Below the pieces are notes generated by a model, which saw nothing but the letters and a program-made list of their open reading frames with translations, had not been told where the DNA came from and did no database searches. A DNA stretch of 64,000 bases from Mesorhizobium sophorae (GTDB lineage: Bacteria > Pseudomonadota > Alphaproteobacteria > Rhizobiales > Rhizobiaceae), in NCBI RefSeq assembly GCF_002270415.1, contig NZ_NNRI01000021.1:310001-374000 (forward strand). The letters run 5' to 3'. Both the position numbers and the translations under genes were made by a program. The stretch's first letter is position 1; every line of letters starts with the position of its first letter. Below, piece after piece: positions 33,143 to 43,048 of the stretch.

Positions 33143-33632
33143 GACCTTTTGCTCTCAAGCGGTGAACGACAGCGGAATTAGTTCTAACCAATTCTATCAT
33201 TGATTGAAGTTAGGAATGTAGTGGACGTCATCCGTCCTTCGGCCAGCAACGCGTCAGTGAAGTTGTCAAAAGTCAGGTGACTGAGAGCGATCCAAGCAGA
33301 AAGGTTGTAGAACAGCTGGGCTATTGCCCCTCCCCTAGCCGGGCGTTGATGAGGGGTGATCGCCTGTCCGCGGCGAGCTCGTCGTAGATAGATCGCGCAT
33401 TATTTTGGTATCTCCAGTGCTTGACCTGATTGGCACCCTCGAAAGCACTCGAGTGTCGATCGTATGGAAGGTAGATCGAAGCAGTGTTTGCCTCCGAGGA
33501 TTTGGCATCGAGAGCGACTTGAAGGCCTTTCTTGTCTCGCTCGCCGAGGAGCTGAACCACAATACCGCTTGCGTGACCGTTGCGGCCCAAAATCCGGCGC
33601 GGAAGTCTGGCCGGATCGCGCAGCCGGGAAAC
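33143..33632. other. Intergenic region between lrp and the fumarase gene
   Basis: Contains the presumed lrp promoter. A minus-strand frame of 89 codons (33321-33590) has no recognisable motif and I do not treat it as a gene. TTAGTTCTAACCAATTCTA near 33178-33197 has a partial dyad that might belong to an Lrp site; not convincing. Confidence 0.4.
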
Positions 33633-35177
33633 TCAAACGCCGATGCTGCGGGCAATGCTTTCGGCGGCCATGCGCTTGCGCCACTCAAGAGGCCCGGAAT
33701 TGTGAATGGAGTTTCCCTCAACATCGACAGCCATGATGACCGGCATGTCCTGCACCTCGAATTCATAGATGGCTTCCATGCCCAGGTCTTCAAAGGCAAC
33801 GATGCGCGCCGCCTTGATCGATTTTGAAATCAAGTACGCAGCGCCACCCACTGCGATGAGATAGGGCGCCTTGTGTCTGACAATTGACTCGATCGCCGCT
33901 GGTCCCCTCTCCGCCTTACCAACCATCGCGAAAAGTCCGGTTTCGGCGAGGATCTTGTCAGTAAAACCGTCCATCCGGCTGGACGTTGTCGGGCCAGCCG
34001 GCCCGACCACCTCATCCCTGACTGCGCGGACGGGTCCGACGTAATAGATCACGCGTCCCCGCAGATCGATCGGAAGCGGCTTGCCGGCATCGATCAGGTC
34101 GACCATTCGCTGGTGGGCAGCGTCTCGGCCCGTCAGCATCTTTCCGGACAAAAGTAGGGTTTCACCGCAGCGCCACGATGCCGTCTCTTCTTTTGTGACC
34201 GCATTGAGATTGACCCGCCGGACGCCAGTTGCGTGCAAATCCTCATGACCGACCTGGGGCCATTCGGAAAGGTCAGGCGGCTCAAGCCTGATGGGTCCAG
34301 AGCCGTCCAAGGTAAACGTAAGGTGTCGGTTGGCGGCGCATTGCGGAATGAGCGCTACAGGCTTTGACGCCACATGTGTAGGATAGGTCGCAACCTTGAC
34401 GTCAACAACTGTCGTCAGCCCCCCGAGACCCTGGGCTCCGATACCGAGCGCGTTAATGCGTTCATAAAGCTCAATCCGCAGTGCCTCCTCCGCGCATGAC
34501 GGCCCCCTGCCGATCAAATCCGACATGTCGATAGGTTCGTTCATGGCCTCCTTGGCCAGCAGCATCGCCTTTTCAGCGCTACCACCGATGCCGACCGAGA
34601 TCAGGCCGGGGGGGCACCATCCGCTGCCCAGGGTCGAAACAGTGTCGACTACCCAGTCGGCAACGGACGCGCTGGGGTTAAGGGTGGTGAAACGCGCCTT
34701 GTTTTCCGATCCGCCCCCTTTTGCGGCGATGGTGATTTCAATCTGGTTGCCTTGCACAAGGTCGACGTGGACGACTGCCGGTGTGTTGTCGCGGGTGTTC
34801 AATCGTGCGGCAAGCGGATCCGAGACGATCGATGGTCGAAGGGGATTGTCGGGGTCGAGATAGGCTCGGCGGACGCCCTCATTCACAAGGTTAGCGAAAC
34901 TCGCCGTTGATTTGATGCGGACGCCCATGCCAACCTTTGCAAAGACCACCACGAGACCGGTGTCCTGGCAGATCGGGCGCCGTCCGAAGGCCGCCATGCG
35001 GGAGTTCAGCAAAATCTGACCGATGGCGTTCTTAGCCGACGGACTCTGCTCGCGCGCGTATGCCTGCGAAAGGTATCGGATGTAGTCGGGGGGATGGTAG
35101 TACGAGATATACTGAAGGGCGTCGGCGACGCTCTTTGTAATATCCTTGCCCGCAATGGTCCGTGTTTTTTTATCCAC
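33633..35177 (-). CDS. fumA: Class I fumarate hydratase / mesaconase ([4Fe-4S])
   Basis: A 514-aa class I fumarase. Iron-sulfur ligands are Cys70 (RPICQDTG), Cys188 (GSGWCPPG) and Cys280 (ALIPQCAAN); their spacing (118 and 92) closely follows the enterobacterial enzyme. Both N-terminal and C-terminal halves are present (RGRVIYYVGPV, GPTTSSRMD, SGPLEWRK). Class I enzymes hydrate fumarate to malate and several hydrate mesaconate to (S)-citramalate. Placement with methylaspartate ammonia-lyase, a CoA-transferase and a citramalyl-CoA lyase-like protein favours mesaconase as the physiological role. It starts 6 bp after the aldehyde dehydrogenase stop. Confidence 0.88.
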   Translation of the reverse strand: MDKKTRTIAGKDITKSVADALQYISYYHPPDYIRYLSQAYAREQSPSAKNAIGQILLNSRMAAFGRRPICQDTGLVVVFAKVGMGVRIKSTASFANLVNEGVRRAYLDPDNPLRPSIVSDPLAARLNTRDNTPAVVHVDLVQGNQIEITIAAKGGGSENKARFTTLNPSASVADWVVDTVSTLGSGWCPPGLISVGIGGSAEKAMLLAKEAMNEPIDMSDLIGRGPSCAEEALRIELYERINALGIGAQGLGGLTTVVDVKVATYPTHVASKPVALIPQCAANRHLTFTLDGSGPIRLEPPDLSEWPQVGHEDLHATGVRRVNLNAVTKEETASWRCGETLLLSGKMLTGRDAAHQRMVDLIDAGKPLPIDLRGRVIYYVGPVRAVRDEVVGPAGPTTSSRMDGFTDKILAETGLFAMVGKAERGPAAIESIVRHKAPYLIAVGGAAYLISKSIKAARIVAFEDLGMEAIYEFEVQDMPVIMAVDVEGNSIHNSGPLEWRKRMAAESIARSIGV

Positions 35178-35183
35178 GAAATC

Positions 35184-36617
35184 TCATCCCAATGACCCGA
35201 GCCCGTTGACCAGTTTCAGGCTTTGAAAGCTCCGCAATCCCTGCTCGCCCCCCTCATATCCATAGCCGCTTTGTTTGACGCCCCCATAGGGTGCATCCGC
35301 GGAAACCCCTTTCAGGTAATTTACACTGATCGCGCCTGCCGAAAGACCGCCGATCAGCGCCCGTTTTGCATCGGTGGCGCCGGTGAAGAAGTAGGCAGCC
35401 AGGCCATACTCAGTGGCGTTGGCTTCTTCGATCGCCTCCTCGATCGTGTCGAACGGCGCCACGGTGAGGATCGGCCCAAACGGCTCGTCATGAAGCACTT
35501 TCGCATCTTTTGGCACCCCTGTCAGGATGGTCGGCGGCCAGAAAAAGCCCGGCTGGTCGAGGCGGGTGCCGCCGGTTTCGACGCGGGCGCCGCGATCGAC
35601 CGCATCCTCGATCAGACGCTGCATGGCCTCGATTCGCCGCGCGTTTGCCATTGGACCCATCTCCGTCGCCGGGTCGTCCGGTGGGCCGATCTTGATTTTG
35701 CGAGCGCCTTCGGTCATCCGGGACAGGAATTCCTCATAGAGAGGCCGCGCGACGAGGATCCTGCTGGGCGCATTGCAGCTCTGGCCCGCGCATTCGAACT
35801 TGTATTCCGAAATTGCCGGTATGGCTTTTGCCAGGTCGGCATCCTCGCATACAACAACCGGGGAGTGCCCACCGAGTTCAAGAATGCACCGCTGCAAGTT
35901 ATTCGCGGCGAGCTTGGCCAGCTGTTTTCCAACCTCGGTTGAGCCCGTGAAAGTTAGCACCTTGACTATCGGCGAACTGAGGAGATGCCGGGATATTTGC
36001 ACAGGCACGCCAAAGACGAGATTTACCACGCCATCCGGAATACCCGCTTGTCGCAATGCTTCGACGAAATGAACGGCAGCGCTTGGTGTCTCTTCAGCTC
36101 CTTTGAGGATCACCGGGCAGCCCGCCGCCAAAGCAGGGGCGAGCTTGCGGGCGATGAGCACGGCGGGATAGTTCCAAGGCGTAAAGGCAGCAACGACGCC
36201 AAGGGGCTCGGGGACGATCATCCGGTTCGGGCCCATCGGAACAGGGGCCGACAGCTCTTCGGCGTGCGTGCCGTTCCACTCCAATGTTTCAACAGCGCGC
36301 GCGTATTCACCGGTCGCTTCGGCAATCGTCTTTCCCTGTTCGGTCGACAAATCCTTCGCTGCGTCTCCCACCTTCGTGGCAAGGATCCTGGCGGCCGCCA
36401 CAAGGATTTCGCCGCGCTCTTTTGCAGGCCGTGAGGACCAAGCCCGGCGGCTGCGCTCTGCCGAAGCGAGGGCCTCATCAAGGTCCGACGCTGAAGCCGC
36501 CGCCACCGAGGCAAACACTTTCTCTGTCGCCGGGCTGGTAACCGGCAGAGTGGTTCCGTCGCTACTGTCTCGCCACCTGCCGTTGATGAAAAGCTGATAG
36601 CTCGGGGCGTTGGACAT
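35184..36617 (-). CDS. NAD(P)-dependent aldehyde dehydrogenase (succinate-semialdehyde type)
   Basis: A 477-aa aldehyde dehydrogenase. Active-site residues: Asn149 in FTPWNYPAV, Glu247 in LELGGHSP and nucleophile Cys281 in CAGQSCNAPSR; FTGSTEVGK is the cofactor-binding stretch. The family look is of succinate-semialdehyde dehydrogenases. The start at 36617 is chosen because CGGAG precedes it and the extra 31 residues of the longer frame are unlike the family. It is coupled to the fumarase gene. It may oxidise the semialdehyde produced by a cognate aminotransferase such as the one stubbed at 32443 or intact at 12541. Confidence 0.88.
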   Translation of the reverse strand: MSNAPSYQLFINGRWRDSSDGTTLPVTSPATEKVFASVAAASASDLDEALASAERSRRAWSSRPAKERGEILVAAARILATKVGDAAKDLSTEQGKTIAEATGEYARAVETLEWNGTHAEELSAPVPMGPNRMIVPEPLGVVAAFTPWNYPAVLIARKLAPALAAGCPVILKGAEETPSAAVHFVEALRQAGIPDGVVNLVFGVPVQISRHLLSSPIVKVLTFTGSTEVGKQLAKLAANNLQRCILELGGHSPVVVCEDADLAKAIPAISEYKFECAGQSCNAPSRILVARPLYEEFLSRMTEGARKIKIGPPDDPATEMGPMANARRIEAMQRLIEDAVDRGARVETGGTRLDQPGFFWPPTILTGVPKDAKVLHDEPFGPILTVAPFDTIEEAIEEANATEYGLAAYFFTGATDAKRALIGGLSAGAISVNYLKGVSADAPYGGVKQSGYGYEGGEQGLRSFQSLKLVNGLGSLG

Positions 36618-36804
36618 CGCATGCTCCGCTTGAGTGAATTCCTGCCAATTCGAGACCAGCCGATATCCGGACCAAGGCTCGCCTCTCTGCAGTTTCATCG
36701 CGATGGTCACGCCCGGTCAAATATGGAATATCGACCAAAACCATCTCGAATACAGATGACACAGCCGCGGAGGAGCGATAGCACTGAAACTGGTTGGGAT
36801 GTGT

Positions 36805-37806
36805 TTAAGCCCGGTCCGGGGCCGCGGCTGACCAGCGCTTGCTCTCGATCAAAGTATTTGCGACCTTGGGGATCAGCTTGCGGACCGCAGAAACGGCCGG
36901 AGACCGCTCATCTTTCGGGTTGACGGCAAGCACAACGGAACGGGTGATCACGGGATCAATGATTTTAACCGTCCGTACTTGGCCTTGAGACGCCTCTTTC
37001 TGAATGGCCGACGGGGTAAGGATAGAATACGCTTTTCCTTCCATGACCATATTGATGATCGTTGAAAGGGAGTCGACTTCGAATCTCACGTCAAGCATAC
37101 AACCGTGTTGCGCAACGACATCAGCCACCGAACGCCTGACATTGTTGTTGCGCATCGGAACCGCCAGCGGAAACGCATACAGGTCGGCGAGCGGAATCGA
37201 ATCTTCGAAAGGCGGTTCACCTGGCGGCACCACCAGGCAAAATTCTTCGCGGGCCAGCACCGTCATTCGCCCCACGCTCTCGGCAGTGCGGTACAGGACT
37301 GCCAGATTGAAGCGGCCAGCAGCCATCCACTCCTCCAGCGGTCCCGTCATGCCCTCGATCATCTTAAGCGAGATCCTCGGCAATTCGCTTCTTACCGATT
37401 CAAGCAGCGGACCGCTAAGGACGCGAGCAGCTCCGGACGGAATGCCAATGGTCACCTCTCCAGAAGGAGAAGCCACCGTGTTGGTCAGTTCCGTCTCAGT
37501 GAGTTGAATTTCCCTAAGGATGCTCCGACCGCGCTCAAGCAATCTTGCGCCGGACGCGGTGACACTAACACCAGTCCTGTCGCGGACCAGCAGTTGGATA
37601 CCAAATGCTTCCTCAAGCTGACGCACATGCAGGCTTAGAGCGCTTTGAGCAACGTTGAGGATCGAAGCTGCCTTCGTGAAGCTACCTGCTTCGACGACGC
37701 CGACAAAGTATCTTAGCTGCCTGATGTCCACGATGAACAAACCCAACCGAGGCGCAATCCCCAGTGTCTTCATATCTATCTCGAAACGAGATGGCAGACA
37801 AGTCAC
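36805..37806 (-). CDS. LysR-family transcriptional regulator
   Basis: A LysR-type regulator of up to 333 aa. The N-terminal winged HTH (IRQLRYFVGVVEAGSFTKAASILNVAQSALSLHVRQLEEAFGI) is followed by the effector domain (GEVTIGIPSGAARVLSGPLLESVRSELP). The start is uncertain: ATGs at 37806 and 37773 or the GTG at 37731 (giving VDIRQLRYF, the usual family start) are all possible. It sits in the same orientation between the lyase and aldehyde dehydrogenase genes and probably controls the cluster in response to a pathway acid. Confidence 0.85.
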   Translation of the reverse strand: MTCLPSRFEIDMKTLGIAPRLGLFIVDIRQLRYFVGVVEAGSFTKAASILNVAQSALSLHVRQLEEAFGIQLLVRDRTGVSVTASGARLLERGRSILREIQLTETELTNTVASPSGEVTIGIPSGAARVLSGPLLESVRSELPRISLKMIEGMTGPLEEWMAAGRFNLAVLYRTAESVGRMTVLAREEFCLVVPPGEPPFEDSIPLADLYAFPLAVPMRNNNVRRSVADVVAQHGCMLDVRFEVDSLSTIINMVMEGKAYSILTPSAIQKEASQGQVRTVKIIDPVITRSVVLAVNPKDERSPAVSAVRKLIPKVANTLIESKRWSAAAPDRA

Positions 37807-37858
37807 AAAACTGTCAAATCATGGCTCGAAAACCGGCTGTCTGGATGCCGATTAATGC

Positions 37859-38761
37859 TCAGTTGTTGCTAGCGAGAGCCAGGATCTCGCGGGCGCGCCG
37901 AACCACTGGCGGATCAACCATCTTACCGTCCAATGAGAATGCAGACAGGCCACGCGTGGTGGCATCGTCTTCCGCCGCGACAACACGATGGGCCCACTCG
38001 AGCTCCTGTGCGCTTGGCGAGAAAGCCTCATTGAATATGGCCACCTGTGTTGGATGGATCGCCAAAGCTCCGGCAAAGCCAAGCCGCCGTGCATGCGTCG
38101 CCACTTCCCGAAGTTTTTCAGTGTCGGAAAATTCGCCGATGCTTCCGATGAAGCCTAGAGGAAGCAACCCAGCCGCACGGGCAGCGAACAGAACGGAAAG
38201 GTTCGGCGCCAACAGAAGGTCGAATTCCGGAGCGCCGCCGACAGCGGCGCTGAAGTCTTCAGGACCCAGCGCCATTGCAACCATCCTAGGATGGGCCGAC
38301 GCAATGGCCGCGAGCCTTTGCAAGGCGCCCGGGGTCTCGATCTGGGCAAGGAACCGAATGCGTCCTGGCGGAAGATTTCGTTCTCGCTCAAGTTCCGAAA
38401 CCGCATTCGCGATCTCTATAACCCATTCAGCGGAATCCGTCTTCGGAAGAACCAGTGCGTCGACACCCGCTATGACGGCTGCATCGAGATCCGCCGCCAA
38501 CGCGCGCAAACCACGATTGACCCGGACCAAAACCGACGCACCCCTACGGCTCACCTTTGCCACGGAGTCAGCCAGCTCCCGGCGGGCCTCGCGCTTCTGA
38601 TCCTGGGGAACGGAGTCCTCCAGATCGAGAATGACTCCATCCGCACCCCGCTCATGGGCCGTCTTCACAAAGCGTGGAACGTGAGCGGGCACGAAGAGTA
38701 GGGATCTCCAACGGGGTACAGACATCGCGCCTTCAACGGCCGGGAGGGTATCCTTAATCAT
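37859..38761 (-). CDS. HpcH/CitE-type lyase, probable citramalyl-CoA lyase
   Basis: A 300-aa citrate-lyase-β-like protein: RSLLFVPAHVPRFVKTA, VILDLEDSVPQDQK (acidic cluster), LVRVNRG, LVLPKT, FLAQIETPGALQRLAAIA (metal-binding Glu), ALGPEDFSAAVGG and IHPTQVAIFNEAFSPS. Such enzymes cleave malyl-, citramalyl- or related CoA esters. Next to a CoA-transferase and methylaspartate ammonia-lyase the best prediction is cleavage of (S)-citramalyl-CoA into acetyl-CoA and pyruvate. A later ATG at 38725 (MSVPRWRS) is an alternative start. Confidence 0.82.
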   Translation of the reverse strand: MIKDTLPAVEGAMSVPRWRSLLFVPAHVPRFVKTAHERGADGVILDLEDSVPQDQKREARRELADSVAKVSRRGASVLVRVNRGLRALAADLDAAVIAGVDALVLPKTDSAEWVIEIANAVSELERERNLPPGRIRFLAQIETPGALQRLAAIASAHPRMVAMALGPEDFSAAVGGAPEFDLLLAPNLSVLFAARAAGLLPLGFIGSIGEFSDTEKLREVATHARRLGFAGALAIHPTQVAIFNEAFSPSAQELEWAHRVVAAEDDATTRGLSAFSLDGKMVDPPVVRRAREILALASNN

Positions 38762-38891
38762 AGGTCGCCTCTGCGGTCGCCTTTAGCGAGGCCGGCAGCG
38801 GCAAGCTTGCTGGTCGGCCGATGACTCAGTGATCCGAGGTAAACAGGCTCTTCGTAAACCGCGAGCAGTCTCACCTTACTCAGACGCGCGC

Positions 38892-40043
38892 TCACGCTGA
38901 CGCGGCTCTTTCGCGCAAAAGCCCCAGAACCTCGTCGCGGATAGCCTCGGTGTGAGCGCCAAGAGCCGGAACTGGTCGCAACGAGGGCCGCTCAGAGTTG
39001 AAAATTGCGGCCGGCGCTATCGTCTCGACAGTTCCTTCGGGTGTGCCAACCTGCACCCTGCGAATGTGCGGATGCCTTGAAACATCCGCCACCTCGTTCA
39101 GTCGGCCATATGCCAGACCGGCCGCCTCGAGCTCGTGCATTGCTTCGTGGCAGGATAGTTCGGAAAAGCGCTGTTCAATGATCTCATCAAGTTGCGCACG
39201 ATGACCAAGGCGCTCCATGTTGTCGGCAAAACCAGGTGCGCGTGTGAGCTCGGGTCGCTTGAGGAATTGCTCGCAGAAATTTACCCATTCGCGGTCATTC
39301 TGAACCGAAAAGATGACGTCCTTGCCATCGGCGCAACGATATGCACCATATGGCGCCAGCGACGGATGTTTCACGCCCGCGCGTACCGTGTGATAGTCGC
39401 TGTAGTCGTGTTGCAGAACCGGAACGTTCATCCAGTCGGCGACGGCATCGAACAGTGACACCTGAATGCTTGTCCCTTCGCCGGTGACCTCGCGGTGATA
39501 GAGCGCCTGGAGAATCCCGCTATGCGCTGTCATGCCCGCCGAGATGTCGCAAACCGACACCCCAACACGCGCGGGCCCTTGTTGGTTGCCGGTGATCGCG
39601 CATAGCCCTGTTTCGGCCTGGACGATGAGGTCATAGGCCTTCAAGTGGGAATACGGTCCTGTCTCTCCGAAACCAGAGATGTCGCAGGTGATCAGCCGGG
39701 GATATTGTCGACGGAGATCCGCAGACCCGAAACCCAGTTTTTCGATACTGCCCGGCTTCAGATTCTGGATAAAGACGTCAGCGCTGGCAATGAGCGTGTT
39801 CAGGACGGCGCGGTCCGCTTCCGATCTCAGATCCAGACAGACTGACTCCTTACCCCGGTTGAGCCAGACGAAGTAAGCGCTCTGTCCCCGCACCAGCTTG
39901 TCGTAGTTGCGGGCAAAGTCCCCCTCGGGCCTCTCGATCTTGATCACACGGGCGCCCGCGTCCGCAAGGCGCGACGATGCGTAAGGCGCAGCCACCGCCT
40001 GCTCCACGGCTACGACAGTGATCCCCTCAAGAGAGTTCTGCAT
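38892..40043 (-). CDS. CaiB/BaiF family III CoA-transferase, probable citramalate or mesaconate CoA-transferase
   Basis: A 383-aa class III CoA-transferase: LEGITVVAVEQAVAAPYASSRLADAGARVIKIERPEGDFARNYD, LNRGKESVCLDL, FIQNLKPGSIEKLGF, DISGFGETGPYS, and a probable catalytic Asp166 in VSVCDISAGM. It lies 15 bp downstream of the methylaspartate ammonia-lyase gene, so the two are cotranscribed. The acid substrate cannot be read from sequence; the cluster points to citramalate, with mesaconate as the alternative. Confidence 0.84.
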   Translation of the reverse strand: MQNSLEGITVVAVEQAVAAPYASSRLADAGARVIKIERPEGDFARNYDKLVRGQSAYFVWLNRGKESVCLDLRSEADRAVLNTLIASADVFIQNLKPGSIEKLGFGSADLRRQYPRLITCDISGFGETGPYSHLKAYDLIVQAETGLCAITGNQQGPARVGVSVCDISAGMTAHSGILQALYHREVTGEGTSIQVSLFDAVADWMNVPVLQHDYSDYHTVRAGVKHPSLAPYGAYRCADGKDVIFSVQNDREWVNFCEQFLKRPELTRAPGFADNMERLGHRAQLDEIIEQRFSELSCHEAMHELEAAGLAYGRLNEVADVSRHPHIRRVQVGTPEGTVETIAPAAIFNSERPSLRPVPALGAHTEAIRDEVLGLLRERAASA

Positions 40044-40058
40044 GCGACACCGTGCTTT

Positions 40059-41312
40059 TCATCCAATGATTTCGTTTTGAGTCCGGCGACGGTTCAGCAT
40101 CGCCAGCAAACGGTTTTGTTCGTTCCCAACAATTGAGAATGCCTCGTCGACGCCCATTCCCGGCTTTGCAAGCATCATGTCTGCCTGGGTTGCCACCGAT
40201 ACGTGGACAGAAGCTTGGGCGGAGAGATCCGTCTCGGTACAGCTTCCCCCGACATACGCTCCGACCTTGTTTTCCTTGCAGATGAGAACGGCGCGCGCCG
40301 TATCGGCGAGCGAGCCGACGTCTGGAGTCTTGATTTGGACCAGATGCGCAGCCTTCGCTTCGGCAAAGTGCCGGATATCCTCAAGCGTATTGCATCTTTC
40401 ATCAACGACAATGCGCGCCCTGGAACCCCGCTTGTCCAAAATCGATACGATCTTGGCGTAGTTCTCAATTTGAGCTTGCGTCGAACCAAAATCCGCCGGG
40501 GCCTCGATGTTGAGCGTGAAACCCGGGACGGTGTCTGCAACCTTGCAGATAAAGTCGGCGATGCTTTGCGGCTTCAGGCCGAATTCCTGGCCGATCCAGC
40601 CATACACATCGAAATGCAGCACCGGATGATATCCCCGGCAGCCGATTTGACGCGTACGCGTTGCAACCCACTTCACGAACTCCATGAAGGTCTGGCCGTT
40701 GACGCCGAATTTCTGCCGTGAGTTGATCAGGCCGTGGGGTAGCACATCGACTGCCTTCAGGATCATTTTATCGACGTTGAGTTCGCGTGCGTCACCGCTT
40801 TGGCAATAAATCGGGACCCTGCGCGTCGGCAGCGCGAGGTCAAATTCCGCACACACGACCTCTGCCATGGTCCCGCGGCAGAGGTGGGCCGCCGCCCTAA
40901 GCAGCGCTTGGCTTACCCCGTACTCGATAGCGAGGGGTAGCCACTTGTGTTCGTATGGCTCGAAAACCTTCGCGCAGGCCTCAAGGTAGTGAGATGCATC
41001 GACATCAAGAAGCCGCGGCGCAACCACGCGTGATGTTAGATTTGAGATTTGTTTGGTGTCGAACAGAGGATCGCGCCCACCTGCACCAGAGTACTGAACG
41101 TTCATCATGTCGCCCCAGACAACGGTGTCGTCAGTGAGGACAAGCCCGATGCTCAGCGAATTTGCCGGAACGCGAATGGACGTGAATCCCGGCGTTATCG
41201 GTTCGCCAAGATAGCTGAAGCCGTCCTGGATTGCGCCGGCTCTGATGGCAGCTTGGTCGTCATAGAAAAATGCGCCGTTGCCAAGTGCGAGAAGGACGTC
41301 TTTGATCTGCAT
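40059..41312 (-). CDS. mal: Methylaspartate ammonia-lyase
   Basis: A 417-aa enolase-superfamily enzyme converting (2S,3S)-3-methylaspartate to mesaconate and ammonia. Key residues are in place: LPHGLIN (His193), HFDVYG (Asp235), NIEAPADFG (Glu270), VVDERCN (Asp304) and LVQIKTPDVGSL (Lys328); the metal ligands and Lys keep the spacing of the Citrobacter and Clostridium enzymes. The ATG at 41312 gives the usual family length and MQIKDVLLALGNGAFFYDDQ start; upstream residues are not family-like. First gene of the cluster in reading order. No glutamate mutase is present in the window, so methylaspartate must come from elsewhere. Confidence 0.9.
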   Translation of the reverse strand: MQIKDVLLALGNGAFFYDDQAAIRAGAIQDGFSYLGEPITPGFTSIRVPANSLSIGLVLTDDTVVWGDMMNVQYSGAGGRDPLFDTKQISNLTSRVVAPRLLDVDASHYLEACAKVFEPYEHKWLPLAIEYGVSQALLRAAAHLCRGTMAEVVCAEFDLALPTRRVPIYCQSGDARELNVDKMILKAVDVLPHGLINSRQKFGVNGQTFMEFVKWVATRTRQIGCRGYHPVLHFDVYGWIGQEFGLKPQSIADFICKVADTVPGFTLNIEAPADFGSTQAQIENYAKIVSILDKRGSRARIVVDERCNTLEDIRHFAEAKAAHLVQIKTPDVGSLADTARAVLICKENKVGAYVGGSCTETDLSAQASVHVSVATQADMMLAKPGMGVDEAFSIVGNEQNRLLAMLNRRRTQNEIIG

Positions 41313-41609
41313 TTCGTTCGCTCGATTTGTTTCAAACGCATCTGGTCCACCCCTATTTCCCAACTATGCGTCACTTAGCATGGAGTTCGCCAATATAAAG
41401 TCCGGAGCTGTGGCATCGCGTTTTCAGATGGCCAGGGCGTGAACAAGTATGCACCTCGCAGGCAGGCATATTTTTTCAGGTCGTTGATCGCGCGGAGAAA
41501 CGCGGGACCATTATCGAGGATTGTCCATCCGCCAGCGCTCCGCGGCAAATCTTCGTGGCGCAGAGTCGTTCCGCAAGTGGCGCGTTCGTGACGCTCGCGG
41601 TAGGTTAGA
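41313..41609. other. Upstream region of the methylaspartate ammonia-lyase gene
   Basis: The presumed promoter of the cluster; I find no clear operator palindrome. No gene recognised. Confidence 0.4.
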
Positions 41610-41747
41610 CTAGAATTCGCGCAGAAACCAGAACGCGTCCGGGATGCGCGTCATTCCAATCCTTTCATAGAAACCGGCAGAGGCGGGTATGGAGATCAAG
41701 ACTATAGAGACGGCGGGTCCGAGCTGCCGGCGCGCTTCGTCAAGTAA
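41610..41747 (-). pseudogene. GNAT acetyltransferase, C-terminal fragment
   Basis: Encodes SAGFYERIGMTRIPDAFWFLREF and stop, the acetyl-CoA-binding end of a GNAT N-acetyltransferase. The 5' part is removed at the IS630 end (41748). The substrate cannot be told. Confidence 0.7.
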
Positions 41748-42268
41748 TACCAACGGTCAATTTGATTGACCGACGTGAGCCCATTCGCGCATTCCGATTG
41801 ATGTGATGGTCTTTGGTCGTTCGATGAGCTCGCGCCAGGCCCCGCACGCGGCGTCGATGATGGCGTCGTAGCCTTCGAAGACGCGATTTGAGAGCCCAGT
41901 TCTGGCACAGATACTGCCAACCTTCTCGACGGGGTTCAGCTCCGGCGCGCGGGGCGGCAGGAAGATTAGCGTGATGTTCTTCGGCACTTTCAGTTTGGCG
42001 GTGGTGTGCCAGCCTGCGCGGTCGAGCAGCAGAACGGCATGGGCTCGTCTTGCGACATGGCGGCTGATCTCGTCGAGATGAAGCTGCATGGCCTCGGTGT
42101 CGGCGAAGGGCAGCGCCAGCGCCGCCCCGGTCCCACGCGCCGGGCAGATGGCGCCGAACAGGTATGCCGACTTGTAGCGCTGATCGGCCGGTTGACGGGG
42201 CCGCGTGCCACGCCTGGCCCATTGCCGCACGACACCGTTCTTCTGGCCAATGCTGGCTTCGTCTTTAC
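41748..42268 (-). pseudogene. IS630-family transposase fragment
   Basis: Catalytic half only: DEASIGQKNGVVRQWARRG, LLLDRAGWHTT and PELNPVEK. A one-base deletion followed by an insertion replaces the expected NVWQYLRQNW by VGSICARTG before the original frame resumes (SNRVFEGYDAI). The HTH half is missing beyond about 42268. The left end TACCAAC at 41748 corresponds to the end of the element at 8377. Related to, but different from, that copy. Confidence 0.85.
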
Positions 42269-42561
42269 ATGAGGGTTCGACTGTCAACGCGATTATTGCA
42301 TTTGCTTCTCCGCTTGAGGATGGTCCTGCGTCGACATCGTTTGGGTCCGGAGCTTGAGTTTCCCGCAGCGAATGCCGCGTCACCTTACTTACGGTCGCGC
42401 CTTTACACGGACGCGCACCACAATGCCTCTTGCACGAGACGTAGCCCCGGCGAGACACGACCCACCTGAAACGCGGCAGCGACAGGCTGCCAAAGAAGAA
42501 GACGGTCGCGCTCCCCTAGTCGCCGCCGAACCGAGCAGTGTCGGCGGCGAATCCTTGTCAT
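42269..42561. other. Unassigned segment between IS630 and IS110 fragments
   Basis: A minus-strand frame crosses this segment in continuity with the IS630 fragment but its residues match nothing recognisable. No repeat or regulatory element noted. Confidence 0.4.
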
Positions 42562-43048
42562 CTATGCCGCTGCTGGTTCTTCGGTGCGAATGTCGGCGCC
42601 GGCCGGCACCACCCCGTCTTCGGCATAGCGCCAGAGTGCGATCAGCAGTTTTCGCGCCATCGCCACGATCGCGATCCGGCGCGTGCGTCCCGTCAGCGTC
42701 CCGACGCGATCGCGAAACCACTTGGCCAGGTCGCTGCCAGGCTGGTAGCGAAGCCAAAGCCAGGCAAGCTGGATCATCGTTGTTCTCGCGCGGGGATTCC
42801 CGGCTCGACTGATGCGCCGATCCCTGTCCATGCCGCCACTTTGGTAAGGCATCGGCGTGATGCCGACATAGCTAACCCGCTTGATGCACGGCGATCGGCT
42901 TTCGGCGGCCTGCATCGGCGATCTGGCCGCCCTCGGAGTGCATTTTGACAAGCCTCGTCGGGCGCCGGCGATGATCCGTCGTGATGGAAGGCGGGGGTTT
43001 GCGGGTTGAGGTCGGCGGGTTTGTTTCGGGACGTCTGCGTCCCATCGT

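Noticed and set aside
33321..33590. 89-aa minus-strand gene between lrp and fumarase
   Set aside because: No motif, no clear ribosome site and no family resemblance; probably chance.
40059..41312. Enolase or muconate-cycloisomerase assignment
   Set aside because: The spacing of His193, the three acidic metal ligands and Lys328 in VQIKTPD matches methylaspartate ammonia-lyase rather than other enolase-superfamily members.
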